Counted from the first letter of the stretch, positions 1-9,664 are shown. The stretch: 64,000 bases of DNA from a bacterium (GCA_020440605.1 JAGRNT010000002.1:1-64000); one strand, 5' to 3'. Program-made: numbers and translations. The notes: generated by a model from the letters alone, not told the origin.

Positions 1-621
1 GATGGCGATCGCCGATCGCTCCTCTCGTTCGGTGAGAACTTGGAAGAGCAGCTCGGCGCCGCGGCGGTCGAGTTGCAGGTAGCCCAGTTCGTCGATGAGC
101 AGCAGATCCACGCGGCCGTAGCGGGTGATCAGTTTGGTGAGGTGTCTGTCGTCGGCGGCTTCGACGAGTTCGTTGACCAGCTTGCTGGCCAGGGTGTAGC
201 GGACTCGGTAGCCGGCTTCGGCGGCACGGGTACCCAGCCCGATCAGCAGGTGGCTTTTGCCGGTTCCGGAGTCCCCGATCAAACACAGGGGGTAGCCGGC
301 CTTGACCCAGTCGCAGCTTGCCAGTTGACCGATGAGCGCGGGGTTGATCGCGGGGTTGGCCTCAAAGGAGAAGTCTTCCAACCGTTTCGGGCGGGGGAAC
401 GCGGCGTCGCGGATGCGGCGCTCGGCGCGGCGGTGATCGCGGTCGTCGCACTCGGCGATGACCAACTCGGCCAAGAAGCCCAGGTAGGTCTGCTGTTCGC
501 GTTCGGCGGTGGCGGCGATCTCGGCGAAGCGCTCACGGATGGTGGGCAGGCGCAGCATGCGGCAGCCCTGGTCGATGGCGGCGGTCGCGGCCGGGGTGGT
601 CATGCTGTGGCGTGCGGTCAT
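1..621 (-). CDS. istB: IS21 transposition helper ATPase IstB (C-terminus off window)
   Basis: This is the AAA+ ATPase that works with IstA in IS21 transposition. The minus-strand frame from ATG at 621 has Walker A GDSGTGKSH and Walker B LLLIDELGYL, preceded by the usual IstB N-terminal helices (MLRLPTIRERFAEIAATAER). It is open to the window edge after 207 codons (family length about 250-270). The start overlaps the istA stop as ATGA, giving translational coupling, and GGAAAGGAAAGC lies just upstream as ribosome-binding site. Not broken within the visible part. Confidence 0.95.
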   Translation of the reverse strand, partial: MTARHSMTTPAATAAIDQGCRMLRLPTIRERFAEIAATAEREQQTYLGFLAELVIAECDDRDHRRAERRIRDAAFPRPKRLEDFSFEANPAINPALIGQLASCDWVKAGYPLCLIGDSGTGKSHLLIGLGTRAAEAGYRVRYTLASKLVNELVEAADDRHLTKLITRYGRVDLLLIDELGYLQLDRRGAELLFQVLTEREERSAIAI

Positions 622-2195
622 GAGCTTTCCTTTCCGAGCAGGACGTCGTATTTGTCCAGACAGGGCATCGGCCGGGAGTCGGCGGGCAGCTCAGCACGGC
701 GGGCAACCAGGTCGACCACCTCAGCGCCGCGATCGCTGGCCGCGTCCGCGCCGATGGGGGCGTGTTCGGAGGTTTTGCGGGCTTCCAGGGCGACGACATC
801 GGGATTGACCGAACCCACCGCCAGGGCGGCGGTGATCCCCGCGCACACATCGGTGTGATCCAGGCGGCGGTGCAGCAGCAGCACCTCGACCAGGGCCCGG
901 GTTCCGCCGGCATCGCCGTGGGCCTTGCGGGCCGCGGCCCAGAACCGGTCATGGGTAGCGGTGAAGACCTTGGCCGCCCGTGCCTGGGCCAGCGCGGTCG
1001 CCCCGGGCAGAGCACCAGGCTTGCGCAGCAGGATCTCCAGATAGTGATCCAGGTCAAGGACTTTCGCACCCTTGCCGATCGCCCGCTGATGGCGGGCCAC
1101 CACCTGGTTGCGGTCATAGGCGGTGACCATCGAAGCCGACAGTTTGACCCGCAGCCGATGCCCGATGAACCGGGCCGGAACGGAGTACTGGTTGCAGCGC
1201 ACCATCACCTGGGCGTAGCGGTCCACCCGCGGGGTCAACGTCAGCGCGGTGTCGAACGGTTCGGCGGGCAGGGGCGCCAGCATCATCTTCTCCGCCGCGA
1301 AGTCCTGGGCCACGCTGGTCGAGCGGTTACCGATCCGGCGGGCGTCATCGGCGTCATCGGCGGCGGCCAGCAGGGCATTGAGCTCGTCGATGGAAGCGAC
1401 CACCGGCATCGGCACGCAGTGGTTGCGCCTAAACCGTCCGCCTTCGCCCTCGACTCCGCCCTTCTCGTGGCTGCCCTCATGGCCGGGCTGGCAGTACCAG
1501 GCCTCAAAGCCGTAGTGGGAGCGAAACGCGATCCAGCGGTCGTTCTCCTGCCGCGACCTGCCGAACAGGACCGCGGTGACCGCGCTGTTGAGGTTGTCGT
1601 AGCGGATCTTGTCGATCGGGATACCACCGAACCGGTTAAAGGCGTACTCGTGGCCTTCCAGGAACGCCTCCTGCCCGGCGGTGATCGAGGCCCGATGCGC
1701 CGCCCGCCCCGAGTAGGACAACCGCATCGTGAACAGCGTGGTCTTGGTCTTGACCCCGGCCAGGATCACCCACAGATCATGGAAGTCGACCTCGGCCTGG
1801 GCGCCGGGCTCATAGGTCTGGGGCACGCACCCCAACTCCAGGGGCCGGCCGGCCTCGGCCAGGATCTGCGGGCGGCGCTTGCGGACGTAATCACGCACCG
1901 TCGAATACGACAACCCCTGTGCCCCATACTCATCGACCAGCCGGGCCAACACCCGCCGCGCGGTATGGCGCTGCTTCTTCGGGGCATCCAAATCGCTGCG
2001 CAACATCTCATCAATCGCGGCCGTGTACGGCCCCAAGCGTGGCGCCACCCGCAACGCGGACTTCCGCGGGGGCGGCACCGCTGAGGCCAACGCTTGACGC
2101 ACCGTGCGTCGATGCACCTTATGTTTATCGGCCAACCCTCGAATCGAGAGCTCCTCGACCCGGTGATCACTGCGTATCGCCGCGAACAATTCCAC
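618..2195 (-). CDS. istA: IS21 transposase IstA
   Basis: DDE-family transposase that cuts and joins the element ends. From the chosen GTG start the protein has 525 residues, normal for IstA. It begins with a helix-turn-helix (LSIRGLADKHKVHRRTVRQALA) and carries the catalytic triad as VDFHDLW (D137), IRYDNLNSAV (D200) and HEKGGVE (E249). A longer frame reaches an ATG at 2282, but GGAGG six bases before the GTG at 2195 and the family-typical beginning VELFAAIR favour the shorter form. It overlaps istB by 4 nt. No frameshift is seen, so the transposase may be active. Confidence 0.93.
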   Translation of the reverse strand: MELFAAIRSDHRVEELSIRGLADKHKVHRRTVRQALASAVPPPRKSALRVAPRLGPYTAAIDEMLRSDLDAPKKQRHTARRVLARLVDEYGAQGLSYSTVRDYVRKRRPQILAEAGRPLELGCVPQTYEPGAQAEVDFHDLWVILAGVKTKTTLFTMRLSYSGRAAHRASITAGQEAFLEGHEYAFNRFGGIPIDKIRYDNLNSAVTAVLFGRSRQENDRWIAFRSHYGFEAWYCQPGHEGSHEKGGVEGEGGRFRRNHCVPMPVVASIDELNALLAAADDADDARRIGNRSTSVAQDFAAEKMMLAPLPAEPFDTALTLTPRVDRYAQVMVRCNQYSVPARFIGHRLRVKLSASMVTAYDRNQVVARHQRAIGKGAKVLDLDHYLEILLRKPGALPGATALAQARAAKVFTATHDRFWAAARKAHGDAGGTRALVEVLLLHRRLDHTDVCAGITAALAVGSVNPDVVALEARKTSEHAPIGADAASDRGAEVVDLVARRAELPADSRPMPCLDKYDVLLGKESS

Positions 2196-2267
2196 TTTCG
2201 ACCTCCGCACGACCCTGCACCTCCACTGACCGGCAGCCCGGAACTTCCGGACACCGATCACGCTGAG

Positions 2268-2406
2268 GTGGGGCCAAATCAAGCCGTCACAACCACCGCG
2301 GCGTGTCGTACAGGTGGGTCCAAATCAGACCGTCACCACAGCACGCCACCGCCCACCCAGTGGGGCCAGAACAGACCGTCCTAGTGGGGCCAAGTCAGAC
2401 TGTCAC
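2268..2406. repeat. Four direct repeats at the IS21 terminus
   Basis: Four copies of a 22-23 bp unit, consensus GTGGGGCCAAATCAGACCGT, lie at 2268-2290, 2314-2336, 2360-2381 and 2384-2406, spaced by 2 to 23 bp. IS21-family ends are known to hold multiple transposase-binding repeats, and these fit that role. The outermost copy marks the element end. Confidence 0.85.
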
Positions 2407-2543
2407 GGCCAGCTCGGAGTAACCAGCCAGATTCGCCAAACACGTGAATTTGCTCGGTACCTGACATACCCTTTGCGATCTGCAGACATTCCGATGTGGA
2501 AGCTTGGCGGAGCGTTCTCGGCTTCGGTGCCGAAGGGATGAAT

Positions 2544-4364
2544 ATGGGTGCCACCCCGGATCTGAAAAAAGCGCTGAACCAACGTCAGCTGCGGATGATC
2601 GCAATCGGGGGCACGATCGGTGCCGGCCTCTTCATCGGTTCGGGCATCGTCATCGGGCATACCGGTCCCGGGGCGTTCATCACCTATGCCCTCAGTGGCG
2701 TGATCATCATGCTGGTCATGCGCATGCTGGCCGAAATGGCAGTGGCCAAGCCGTCGACGGGATCCTTCGCCGATTATGCGCGCGACGCCTTAGGGAACTG
2801 GGCTGGATTCTCAGTCGGTTGGCTGTATTGGTACTTCTGGGTGATCGTCGTGGGTTTCGAAGCGATCGCGGGTGCAAAGATCATTCAGTACTGGGTCGAT
2901 GTGCCGACTTGGTTGTGTGCGCTGGCTTTGATGATCCTGATGACCGCGACGAACCTCTTTTCTGTCTCATCCTTCGGAGAGTTCGAATACTGGTTCGCCG
3001 GAGTGAAGGTCGGCGCAATCGTCGTGTTCATCGTTCTGGGGACTTTGTTCGCTGTGGGATGGTGGCCCAACAAGTCAGCTGACTTCTCCAACCTCTGGGC
3101 GTATGGCGGATTCTTTCCGGTGGGTCCACTGGCGGTCACCGTCGGGGTGGTCACAGTGATCTTCTCGATGGTCGGTGCCGAGATCGCCACGATTGCCGCC
3201 GCTGAGTCAGAGGATCCCGAACGGGCTGTCGCGAAGGCGGCCAACTCGGTGATCGTCAGGATTCTGGTGTTCTTTGTGGCCTCGATATTCCTGTTGGCGG
3301 TGATTCAGCCGTGGAACGAGCACAAGCCCGGCGAATCCCCGTTTGTCTCCGCGCTGTCGATCATGGGAATTCCCTATGCCGACGACATCATGAACATCGT
3401 CGTGCTGACGGCGGTGCTTAGCTGCCTCAATTCGGGCATGTACACCGGATCGCGCATGCTGTTCGTGTTGGCGGCGCGCCGCGAAGCGCCCGCAATGCTG
3501 GTGACCGTGACTGCGCGAGGCGTGCCCGCCGCTGCGATTCTGGCGTCGTCAATCGTGGGTTTTCTCTGCGTGATCGCCGCGGCGTTGTCACCCAACACGA
3601 TCTTCGCGTTCCTCCTGAATTCGAGTGGCGCGATCATCATTTTTGTATACATCCTCATCGCCGTGTCCCAGATCGTTCTCCGCTACCGGAACTCAGGCGA
3701 GCAGCGGAAGGTCAAGATGTGGCTGTTTCCCGGTTTGTCGATCCTGACTACGCTCGCGATGCTGGCGATCCTGGTGCAGATGTTCTTCAACGATGAACTT
3801 CGTTCCCAACTGGTGTTGAGCCTGCTGTCCTGGGCTGTGGTGATTCTGTTGTTCCTGGCCAGCAGATGGTTCGTCAACCGGCGTCCAGTCGTCGAGGACC
3901 TTCCCCCGTCGTCACCACCACACCGGGTCTTGCTGTGTGTGCTCCAGCCCGTTGGTGAGAGGGAACTCATCGACTCGCTCCGCGGGCTCAATCCAGACCG
4001 TAATTGCGAATATTTTGTCGTTGTCCCGGAAAGCGCCATTGAGACGGGTGCGGCAGCCGCCCATGGGCCACTTGACGTCACGGAAGCAACCACCACCGTC
4101 GCCGAGTCCTGGTTGGATGACACACTGACCCAACTTCGTCGTGCGAATCTTGTGGCCGAGGGCCAGCTGGGAGACCCTCGACCTCTGCACGCTCTGACCG
4201 AGGCGGTGAGCTCGTTCCATCCGGATCAGGTCGTCATTTCGACGGCGCCGCCCGAGGACTCGGTGTGGGACCGCGTCGAAATCGTCGATCGCGCTCGCGA
4301 AGAGATTGATACGCCGATCACTCACCTCGTCCCCAGCTTGAAGGATGCCGGCGCGCACGCGTAA
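2544..4364 (+). CDS. APC-family amino-acid permease (GabP/AnsP type) with C-terminal soluble domain
   Basis: Predicted proton-coupled amino-acid importer of the inner membrane. The 606-residue protein has the APC signature MIAIGGTIGAGLFIGSG in helix 1, about 12 membrane helices up to residue ~450, and an extra cytoplasmic C-terminal domain of ~140 residues of the kind found on actinobacterial GABA/aromatic permeases. The start is ATG 2544, with GAAGGG six bases before; an ATG at 2538 sits too close to that site. The gene begins ~140 bp outside the IS21 end and is alone on its strand. Substrate cannot be read from sequence; GABA, asparagine or aromatic amino acids are all possible. Confidence 0.85.
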   Translation: MGATPDLKKALNQRQLRMIAIGGTIGAGLFIGSGIVIGHTGPGAFITYALSGVIIMLVMRMLAEMAVAKPSTGSFADYARDALGNWAGFSVGWLYWYFWVIVVGFEAIAGAKIIQYWVDVPTWLCALALMILMTATNLFSVSSFGEFEYWFAGVKVGAIVVFIVLGTLFAVGWWPNKSADFSNLWAYGGFFPVGPLAVTVGVVTVIFSMVGAEIATIAAAESEDPERAVAKAANSVIVRILVFFVASIFLLAVIQPWNEHKPGESPFVSALSIMGIPYADDIMNIVVLTAVLSCLNSGMYTGSRMLFVLAARREAPAMLVTVTARGVPAAAILASSIVGFLCVIAAALSPNTIFAFLLNSSGAIIIFVYILIAVSQIVLRYRNSGEQRKVKMWLFPGLSILTTLAMLAILVQMFFNDELRSQLVLSLLSWAVVILLFLASRWFVNRRPVVEDLPPSSPPHRVLLCVLQPVGERELIDSLRGLNPDRNCEYFVVVPESAIETGAAAAHGPLDVTEATTTVAESWLDDTLTQLRRANLVAEGQLGDPRPLHALTEAVSSFHPDQVVISTAPPEDSVWDRVEIVDRAREEIDTPITHLVPSLKDAGAHA

Positions 4365-4636
4365 TGCCCTATCCAGCAAGGGATTCGACATCGATATCCC
4401 CACCGGAGGCGGCCCAGCACACTCGAACCTTCTTGTCGGCGTCCGGCAGCTGATAGATGTCGGTTGGCCCACGCCGCTGACGAGGAGCTCCGGGACGCCC
4501 TCGAATCGGCGATGGCAATGAGCGCAGCGACCGTGGCTTACCCCTGACTTGTGTTGAGCAAGCGAGCGATTCGCGCGGCGAGGCGTCGCCGGGTCCCGCA
4601 AATCAGCGGCGCGTGATGTCGCAACCGCGCTGCACA

Positions 4637-5536
4637 CTACGAGAAGAACTGCCGCAACTGGTCGGCTATCACCGCCGGATTGCCACCCCTGTCCTGGGCT
4701 GCTCCGTGATTGAGCCCCATTAGTTCCACCGTGTGTGCGTGGGGGAGAACCTCCATCAATGCATCGCGGGTTCCGGTGAAGAGGCTGGGTGCGCCCGCTC
4801 CGCACATCAGCAGGCACTCGGCGGTCAAGCGCCGGTAGTAGTCGATGGTGCCATCGGTTTCTTTCACCAGTTGCAACTCGGGTATCAGCGCGGGGATCAG
4901 ATCGCGCAAAGCAATGGTGTCGCCCCTGGCGGCCATCGCATCCAACGCCAGCAGCGACCCGCACATGGCCGGGTTCTCCATCAGCCGTTCCAGCATCCGG
5001 TACGGTGCCGCGACTGCTTGCGTTCTGGGGTCTTTGGTTGCATCGGTGGCCAGACTGGACATCGCCCCGGCGATGTCGCCTCTGGCCACGAATTCCTCCC
5101 CGCGGGCGATTGTTCGGCGAAACTCGGCAACGCCCGGTTGGTTGACGAAGAGAACGGGCTCGAAGACGGCGACCTTTCGCACCTGTGGGATTGACACCGA
5201 GCCGTGAAGGGCGAACAACCCGCCGTCAGCTGTGCCGAACACGCGCTGGGCACCGGTTTCGGCTACCACCGCGGCGAGGTCCTCGTCCTCGCGCTCGATG
5301 TTGTAGCGGGGGCCGCACGGTCCGCTCATCCCGCGCCCACGGCGATCGGGAATGCAGACTGTGAAGGAGTCGGCCAGGGCTGCCCCCAGCTTCATGTAGT
5401 GCTGCGAGGCCAGCGCGCCACCATGCAGGATCACGATCGCCGGGCCCTTGCCAAACCGGCGAAAGCCGATCGTAGTGCCGTCCTTGGACGTCACGACCCT
5501 CTTTTCATACTCCATGTACGTGACGTTACTTCGCAT
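4637..5536 (-). CDS. Alpha/beta-hydrolase fold protein with missing nucleophile serine
   Basis: A 299-residue alpha/beta-hydrolase: oxyanion motif ILHGGALAS near residue 37, strand-turn around DRRGRGMSGP, and a C-terminal histidine in GLNHGAA. The nucleophile elbow, normally GxSxG, reads G-T-A-D-G, so residue 103 is Ala (GCT at 5228-5230). A possible acid is in TGTRDALMEV. The fold is clear but ordinary Ser hydrolase chemistry is doubtful. It may be a binding protein or pseudoenzyme. The start may be ATG 5536 or the in-frame ATG 5515; neither has a strong ribosome site. It converges with the permease across a 272-bp spacer in which I see nothing. Confidence 0.8.
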   Translation of the reverse strand: MRSNVTYMEYEKRVVTSKDGTTIGFRRFGKGPAIVILHGGALASQHYMKLGAALADSFTVCIPDRRGRGMSGPCGPRYNIEREDEDLAAVVAETGAQRVFGTADGGLFALHGSVSIPQVRKVAVFEPVLFVNQPGVAEFRRTIARGEEFVARGDIAGAMSSLATDATKDPRTQAVAAPYRMLERLMENPAMCGSLLALDAMAARGDTIALRDLIPALIPELQLVKETDGTIDYYRRLTAECLLMCGAGAPSLFTGTRDALMEVLPHAHTVELMGLNHGAAQDRGGNPAVIADQLRQFFS

Positions 5537-5821
5537 CGTGCGGAAGATGGCCTGTCTCAGTTAAATTGATGGCTCTCTGCTCGAGCGGAATCTGACTCCT
5601 CAGAACCTAGTCACGAATCATGTTGGGCTGGAGTTTATTTGGAGTGCATAGTGTTGCTGACGCGCTCCTCGTGCTGATGCGCAGCCAATTTCATCCTGGC
5701 CCTGTGACGAGTAATGCCGCCGCGAATCCTGGTGCGACCGTCCTGGCCGACCCGTACCATGACGGATGGCGTTGCCGGACAGGGGATCGCTTCAGCGCCC
5801 CGCAAAGAAGTGGGTAGTGAA

Positions 5822-6136
5822 ATGGAAAATCTAGGAGCCAAGAGCATCCTGGTGGTGGCGGCACTGCTGCTGGCCGGTCTGGGATTCGCCCCGTCGGGTC
5901 ACGCGGATGATTGCTTCATGGACCCGGATTCCTTCGATTGCGGATTCGGCTCGAGCAACTCCGGCTTCGGCGGAGCGCAGGACCCCATGGCTGGATGGAC
6001 CCAGCCCGGAGATCTGGTGATCCCGGCGGGCGGTGGTCCGCCTGTGGTGGCGGCCGCACCGGCACCGCCCGGAGCGCCCGTCGTCTCCGCGGGCGGCGGT
6101 ATGCCGGTGATCCCCGCCGCGCCTCCGATCGGGTGA
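5822..6136 (+). CDS. Small secreted Pro/Gly/Ala-rich protein
   Basis: A 104-residue protein with a Sec signal peptide (hydrophobic stretch ILVVAALLLAGLG, likely cleavage after GHA before DDC) and a mature part holding two nearby cysteines (DDCFMDPDSFDCGF) that could form a disulfide, then a low-complexity tail of PVV/AGGGMPVIPAAPP type. Such short secreted proteins are common in mycobacteria; no function is known to me. The reading frame is open upstream to 5714, but the signal peptide fixes the start at ATG 5822. The ~285 bp between it and the divergent hydrolase gene hold no gene I can support. Confidence 0.7.
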   Translation: MENLGAKSILVVAALLLAGLGFAPSGHADDCFMDPDSFDCGFGSSNSGFGGAQDPMAGWTQPGDLVIPAGGGPPVVAAAPAPPGAPVVSAGGGMPVIPAAPPIG

Positions 6137-6275
6137 GCACCGCGTCGTCTCGTTGGCGTTGGCCTGCTGATAGGTAGCCCTCGGGCGCACGCGATCCACG
6201 TCAAGAACCGGGTCGGCCGACTAGTCTCCACAGCAACGATGAACCGGGGATTTCTTGCTGTCAGGGAGGGTGCCC

Positions 6276-8621
6276 GTGAATAGGGCTCCTGTGGAGAGTG
6301 ATCCTGTATATCCACTGTTGAGGTGGGGCGTACGTACGGCCGCCGGAGCGGTCCTCCTTATTTCCATATTGAACTGGGTGGGCTGGGCGACCGGTACCGA
6401 TCTGTTGACCCGGGGCATTCCGTCCTCCCCGCAGATGCCGCCGTGGACGGCGGTGCTCCAGGGCATGCTGGGTCTGGCGATCCTCATTCTTTCGGCGCGA
6501 CTGTCACCGATGTGGGTCATCGTCGGACGGGCTCTGGCTGTGGCAGCCGGCGCTGTTGCGGTGGTGTTCCTGGTATTGATCGCAACGAATAGGTCCTCTT
6601 CACTGGATCTGCTGTGGTTTCCGGACGCGGTGCGCTCTCTGCCGGATACCTGGCCGGGCCGTCGGCCAAGCCCGACGGCCTCCTCGTCGATCCTGGTGCT
6701 GGCGATCGCGGCTGCAGTGATGTGGCTTGAACGCACCTGGGTCCGGGTGTTCTGGCTGGTGGCCTTGCCGGCGGCACTGGTGATGCCGATGGTCGCGCTA
6801 CTCGCCCAGGTGTTCAATGTCGTTCCCCTCAAGGGCCAGGCGATCCAGTCCGTCGTGAGCGTGGTGCTACTGGTTGCCGCAACGTTGCTTGCAAGACCTG
6901 ACCGCAATCCCTTGGCCTGGTTACTGAAGCGGCCCGATCGCGTGACGTTGATTTGGATGGCTGGCATCTTGGCCGGTCTTCCCATCTTGGTGGGAATCTC
7001 GCGTTTGGTGTTCGTAGCCGTCGGGGCGAGTCCTGGAACGGAAAGAGTCCTTTCATTGGCAGTGGGCACCCTCGGGGTCGGGGCGGCCGCGTTCTATTTC
7101 TTCCAGCACGAGCAAAGCCTGCTGTTGGAGAAGGAACACCGCGCTGAGGTGGAGATGCGCTACGGCATTTTGGCCAACAACGTCGGCGACGTCATCAGCC
7201 ATCTCAGGGGCAAGCAAGTGGTCTGGGTATCGCCGTCGGTGGAACTCGCCTTTGGCTGGCCAACCGGGCAGTGGATCGGTGCGGACCTGTTCCAGCGCAT
7301 CCACACTGATGACCGCGACAGGCTGGCGGCGACGCTTGATGAGGCGGCCAGTGGCAGATCGGCTGTCGGCCGCTATCGGGTCTGCACCGCCGAGGGTAGT
7401 TTTCGTTGGGTCGAAGCCCGAGTCGGCCCCTACCTTGATGCTGAGGGCAACGTCGATGGGGCACTCGCGGCGGTGCGGATCATCGATGAGCAGGTCGAGG
7501 CTGAAAGACGAGTCAGGGCTGACCGGGAGCGGTTTGAGGCGGTCGTGGCAAACTCGCCGTCGGCGATCTCGGTCCGAGATCTCGAACACCGATACAGCCT
7601 CGTGAATGACGCCTTCTGTCAATTGTTCGGGCAAAAGTCGGTCGATGACGTGATTGGTCAGACCGAGGAGGGAATTCTGCCGCCCGATGTCCTGAAGCGA
7701 TCGAGACTCCGGGTCGTCGGCCTGTTGGCGGGGGAGAGTTTCGTGGAGGAAGAAACGGTCAAGCTTGGTAAACAAGACATCTCGGTCATGACCCAGCGAT
7801 TTCCGTTGCGCAACCCGGCTGGCGTGGTGACCGAACTGGTGACGATGCGGACGGATGTCACCCACCGGAAGAATTTCGAGCGAGAAGCAGCTGAACGCGT
7901 CCGCTGGGAGGAGCGCATCTGGTCAGCGATCGGTGACGGGAGGCTCTTGGTCTATTCCCAGCCGATAGTGGACATCGCGACCAGGGAAGCAGTCGCCGAG
8001 GAGCTGCTGGTGCGGCTCCAGGCCTCCGACAGGGACGTCATTCTGCGGCCCGCCGAATTCCTTCCGGAATGCGAGCGGTACGGGTTGATTCCCCTTATCG
8101 ACCGCTACATGGTCGGGCGGGCCGTTGACCTGGCGCTCACCGGCAGGAAGGTTTCGGTGAACATCACCGGTCAGACCATCGGGGACCCGGCAGTAATGGG
8201 TGAGATTCTGCGAACGCTGGCTGAGGCGGGCCCTGACGCAACCGACAAGATCAGCTTTGAGATCACCGAAACGATCGCTCTCGCTTCGCTCGAGCTCGCC
8301 AAATCGTTTTCGCAAAGCGTCCACGACCTTGGATGCCGAGTCGCACTGGACGACTTCGGCACCGGGTACGGGGCCTTCACCGAACTGCGGAATCTCAACC
8401 TCGATGCACTGAAAATCGACCAGAGCTTCGTTCGGGACATGTTGGAGGACCGTGACGACGAACGCGTCGTCAAGACCATCGTCTTCGTCGCGCAGGAATA
8501 CGGCCTGGCCACTGTGGCTGAGGGGGTGGTGTCGGAGGCTCTGCTGGAACGGCTGACGGAATTGGGCGTCGATCGCGCGCAAGGATTCTTCTTCGACGTA
8601 CCTAAACCGGTCGAGTGGTAG
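6276..8621 (+). CDS. Membrane PAS-PAS-EAL cyclic-di-GMP phosphodiesterase
   Basis: A 781-residue signalling protein that should hydrolyse c-di-GMP. The N-terminal ~275 residues form about eight membrane helices, followed by two PAS domains (about 290-400 and 420-530) and a C-terminal EAL domain. The EAL residues are present: E576 in EELLVRL, SVNITG, FEITET, DDFGTGYG (D692-D693), LKIDQSFV, the EGV glutamate and a Gln near the end, so the enzyme looks active. There is no GGDEF domain. The start is GTG 6276, with AGGGAGG six bases before; the ATG at 6255 has no ribosome site. Sensory input is probably through the membrane part or the PAS domains. It stands alone, 52 bp before the SRPBCC gene. 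Confidence 0.9.
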   Translation: MNRAPVESDPVYPLLRWGVRTAAGAVLLISILNWVGWATGTDLLTRGIPSSPQMPPWTAVLQGMLGLAILILSARLSPMWVIVGRALAVAAGAVAVVFLVLIATNRSSSLDLLWFPDAVRSLPDTWPGRRPSPTASSSILVLAIAAAVMWLERTWVRVFWLVALPAALVMPMVALLAQVFNVVPLKGQAIQSVVSVVLLVAATLLARPDRNPLAWLLKRPDRVTLIWMAGILAGLPILVGISRLVFVAVGASPGTERVLSLAVGTLGVGAAAFYFFQHEQSLLLEKEHRAEVEMRYGILANNVGDVISHLRGKQVVWVSPSVELAFGWPTGQWIGADLFQRIHTDDRDRLAATLDEAASGRSAVGRYRVCTAEGSFRWVEARVGPYLDAEGNVDGALAAVRIIDEQVEAERRVRADRERFEAVVANSPSAISVRDLEHRYSLVNDAFCQLFGQKSVDDVIGQTEEGILPPDVLKRSRLRVVGLLAGESFVEEETVKLGKQDISVMTQRFPLRNPAGVVTELVTMRTDVTHRKNFEREAAERVRWEERIWSAIGDGRLLVYSQPIVDIATREAVAEELLVRLQASDRDVILRPAEFLPECERYGLIPLIDRYMVGRAVDLALTGRKVSVNITGQTIGDPAVMGEILRTLAEAGPDATDKISFEITETIALASLELAKSFSQSVHDLGCRVALDDFGTGYGAFTELRNLNLDALKIDQSFVRDMLEDRDDERVVKTIVFVAQEYGLATVAEGVVSEALLERLTELGVDRAQGFFFDVPKPVEW

Positions 8622-8673
8622 CTACGATCGGCCCGCGAGTAGCGTCTGTCTCGCATAGAGGATTGGAGTAACC

Positions 8674-9126
8674 GTGGCCGATACCGTGTCGGAGTCCGTG
8701 AAGATCAACGCCACCCCTGAAGAGGTGATGGCCGTCATCGCCAATCTGGAGGACTATCCCAACTGGGGCGGTGGCTTTACCGGCGTGGAGATCGTCAGCA
8801 CCCATGACGACGGTGCAGCGAAGGACGTGGCGTTCAGCATCGCCACCCCGATGGGCAAGGACACCTACGAGATCTCCTACATCTGGACTGGCAACGACGG
8901 TGTGAGCTGGACGCTCAACAACGACGAGGACGGCAAGCCGAAGTCCAGCATGATGAAGAAGCTCGCTGGCTCCTACACCCTTGAGGCGGAGGGTTCGGGC
9001 ACCAAGGTCACCTACGAACTGGAGATCGACCCCAAGATCCCGATGATGGGCTTCATGAAGAAGAAGGCCGCCGCGACGATCGTCGACCAGGCACTCAACG
9101 GGCTGAAGAAGCGCGTCGAGAGCTGA
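8674..9126 (+). CDS. SRPBCC (polyketide cyclase/START-like) protein
   Basis: A 150-residue SRPBCC-fold protein that likely binds a hydrophobic ligand. Typical features are the opening ESVKINATPEEVMAVIANLEDYPNW and the long C-terminal helix (KKAAATIVDQALNGLKKRVE). Closely similar proteins are frequent in mycobacteria (Rv0856/Rv0857 type). The start is GTG 8674, with TTGGAG upstream at good spacing. No catalytic residues can be identified; ligand unknown. Confidence 0.85.
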   Translation: MADTVSESVKINATPEEVMAVIANLEDYPNWGGGFTGVEIVSTHDDGAAKDVAFSIATPMGKDTYEISYIWTGNDGVSWTLNNDEDGKPKSSMMKKLAGSYTLEAEGSGTKVTYELEIDPKIPMMGFMKKKAAATIVDQALNGLKKRVES

Positions 9127-9169
9127 CTTTGCACGGTTCTTGTCAGACCTTCCTGGGAAGATCCGGGGC

Positions 9170-9661
9170 ATGCCTGAAACGAGCCCGCCACCCTCACCTG
9201 TTCCTGACAGTTGCGACCTGACCGATCTTGCTGATCCGGTTGCGTCGGTTATCGCCGTCGAATTGGCCAGTTCTTTCATCCGGCTGTGCATGTGCCAGGC
9301 GGAGCCGATCGTGGTCCGGCTCGCCAGGAACGAACCGACATTGAGGCAGGGCGGCGGCATCGACCTGCATAAGCGGATCGTTTCCCAGCGTCTCTACCGG
9401 TTGATTGACCCCGACGTGTTCCGTGCTTTGGCTGCTGCGGTACCGCTGTCGCACGCGGAGTATGCGCTGTCCCGGATCGAGACGCTGCTCCGCGACCAGT
9501 TCGCCGACGTGGTGGGAACAGCGGCGGGCTATCTGCTCAGCGACGGGCACGACGCTGCGATCCAGATGGCCACCGTGGCGACGACGATGGCAGCCCGTGA
9601 GGTACGAGGTCGGGTGGTCGAGATCATCGCCCGGACCCGCCAGCCGATTGAGGAGGTGTAG
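9170..9661 (+). CDS. Conserved protein of unknown function
   Basis: A 163-residue mostly alpha-helical protein with a short proline-rich N-terminus and a region of alternating charged and hydrophobic residues (ALSRIETLLRDQFADVVGTAAGYL). I do not recognise the family. No signal peptide or membrane segment is evident. ATG 9170 is taken as start; a TTG at 9140 would add ten residues. It lies 43 bp after the SRPBCC gene on the same strand and could share its transcript. It ends only 4 bp from the convergent Rv3635-like gene. Confidence 0.6.
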   Translation: MPETSPPPSPVPDSCDLTDLADPVASVIAVELASSFIRLCMCQAEPIVVRLARNEPTLRQGGGIDLHKRIVSQRLYRLIDPDVFRALAAAVPLSHAEYALSRIETLLRDQFADVVGTAAGYLLSDGHDAAIQMATVATTMAAREVRGRVVEIIARTRQPIEEV

Positions 9662-9664
9662 TGG

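Larger units (their letters stand above)
1..2405 (-). mobile_element. IS21-family insertion sequence, left part cut by window edge
   Basis: The element carries istA (DDE transposase) and istB (AAA+ helper) on the minus strand, the standard IS21 order and orientation. Its outer end on the right is most likely at 2405: read inward it begins TGACAGTC, and IS21 ends typically start with TG, followed by several copies of a ~22-bp repeat. The other end lies outside the window, so the target duplication cannot be checked. High GC and ORF style match the mycobacterial flank, so this is a resident mycobacterial element. Confidence 0.9.

Noticed and set aside
2268..2406. Repeats with regular spacing, as in a short CRISPR array
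   Set aside because: Spacers are only 2-23 bp, repeats sit at an IS21 end with istA beside them, and no cas gene is present.
4365..4636. Hidden small gene between permease and hydrolase
   Set aside because: No frame with start, ribosome site and plausible protein; no terminator stem was found either.
3912..4964. Minus-strand frame over the permease end
   Set aside because: Arg/Gly/Pro-rich shadow of the permease gene with no conserved motifs.
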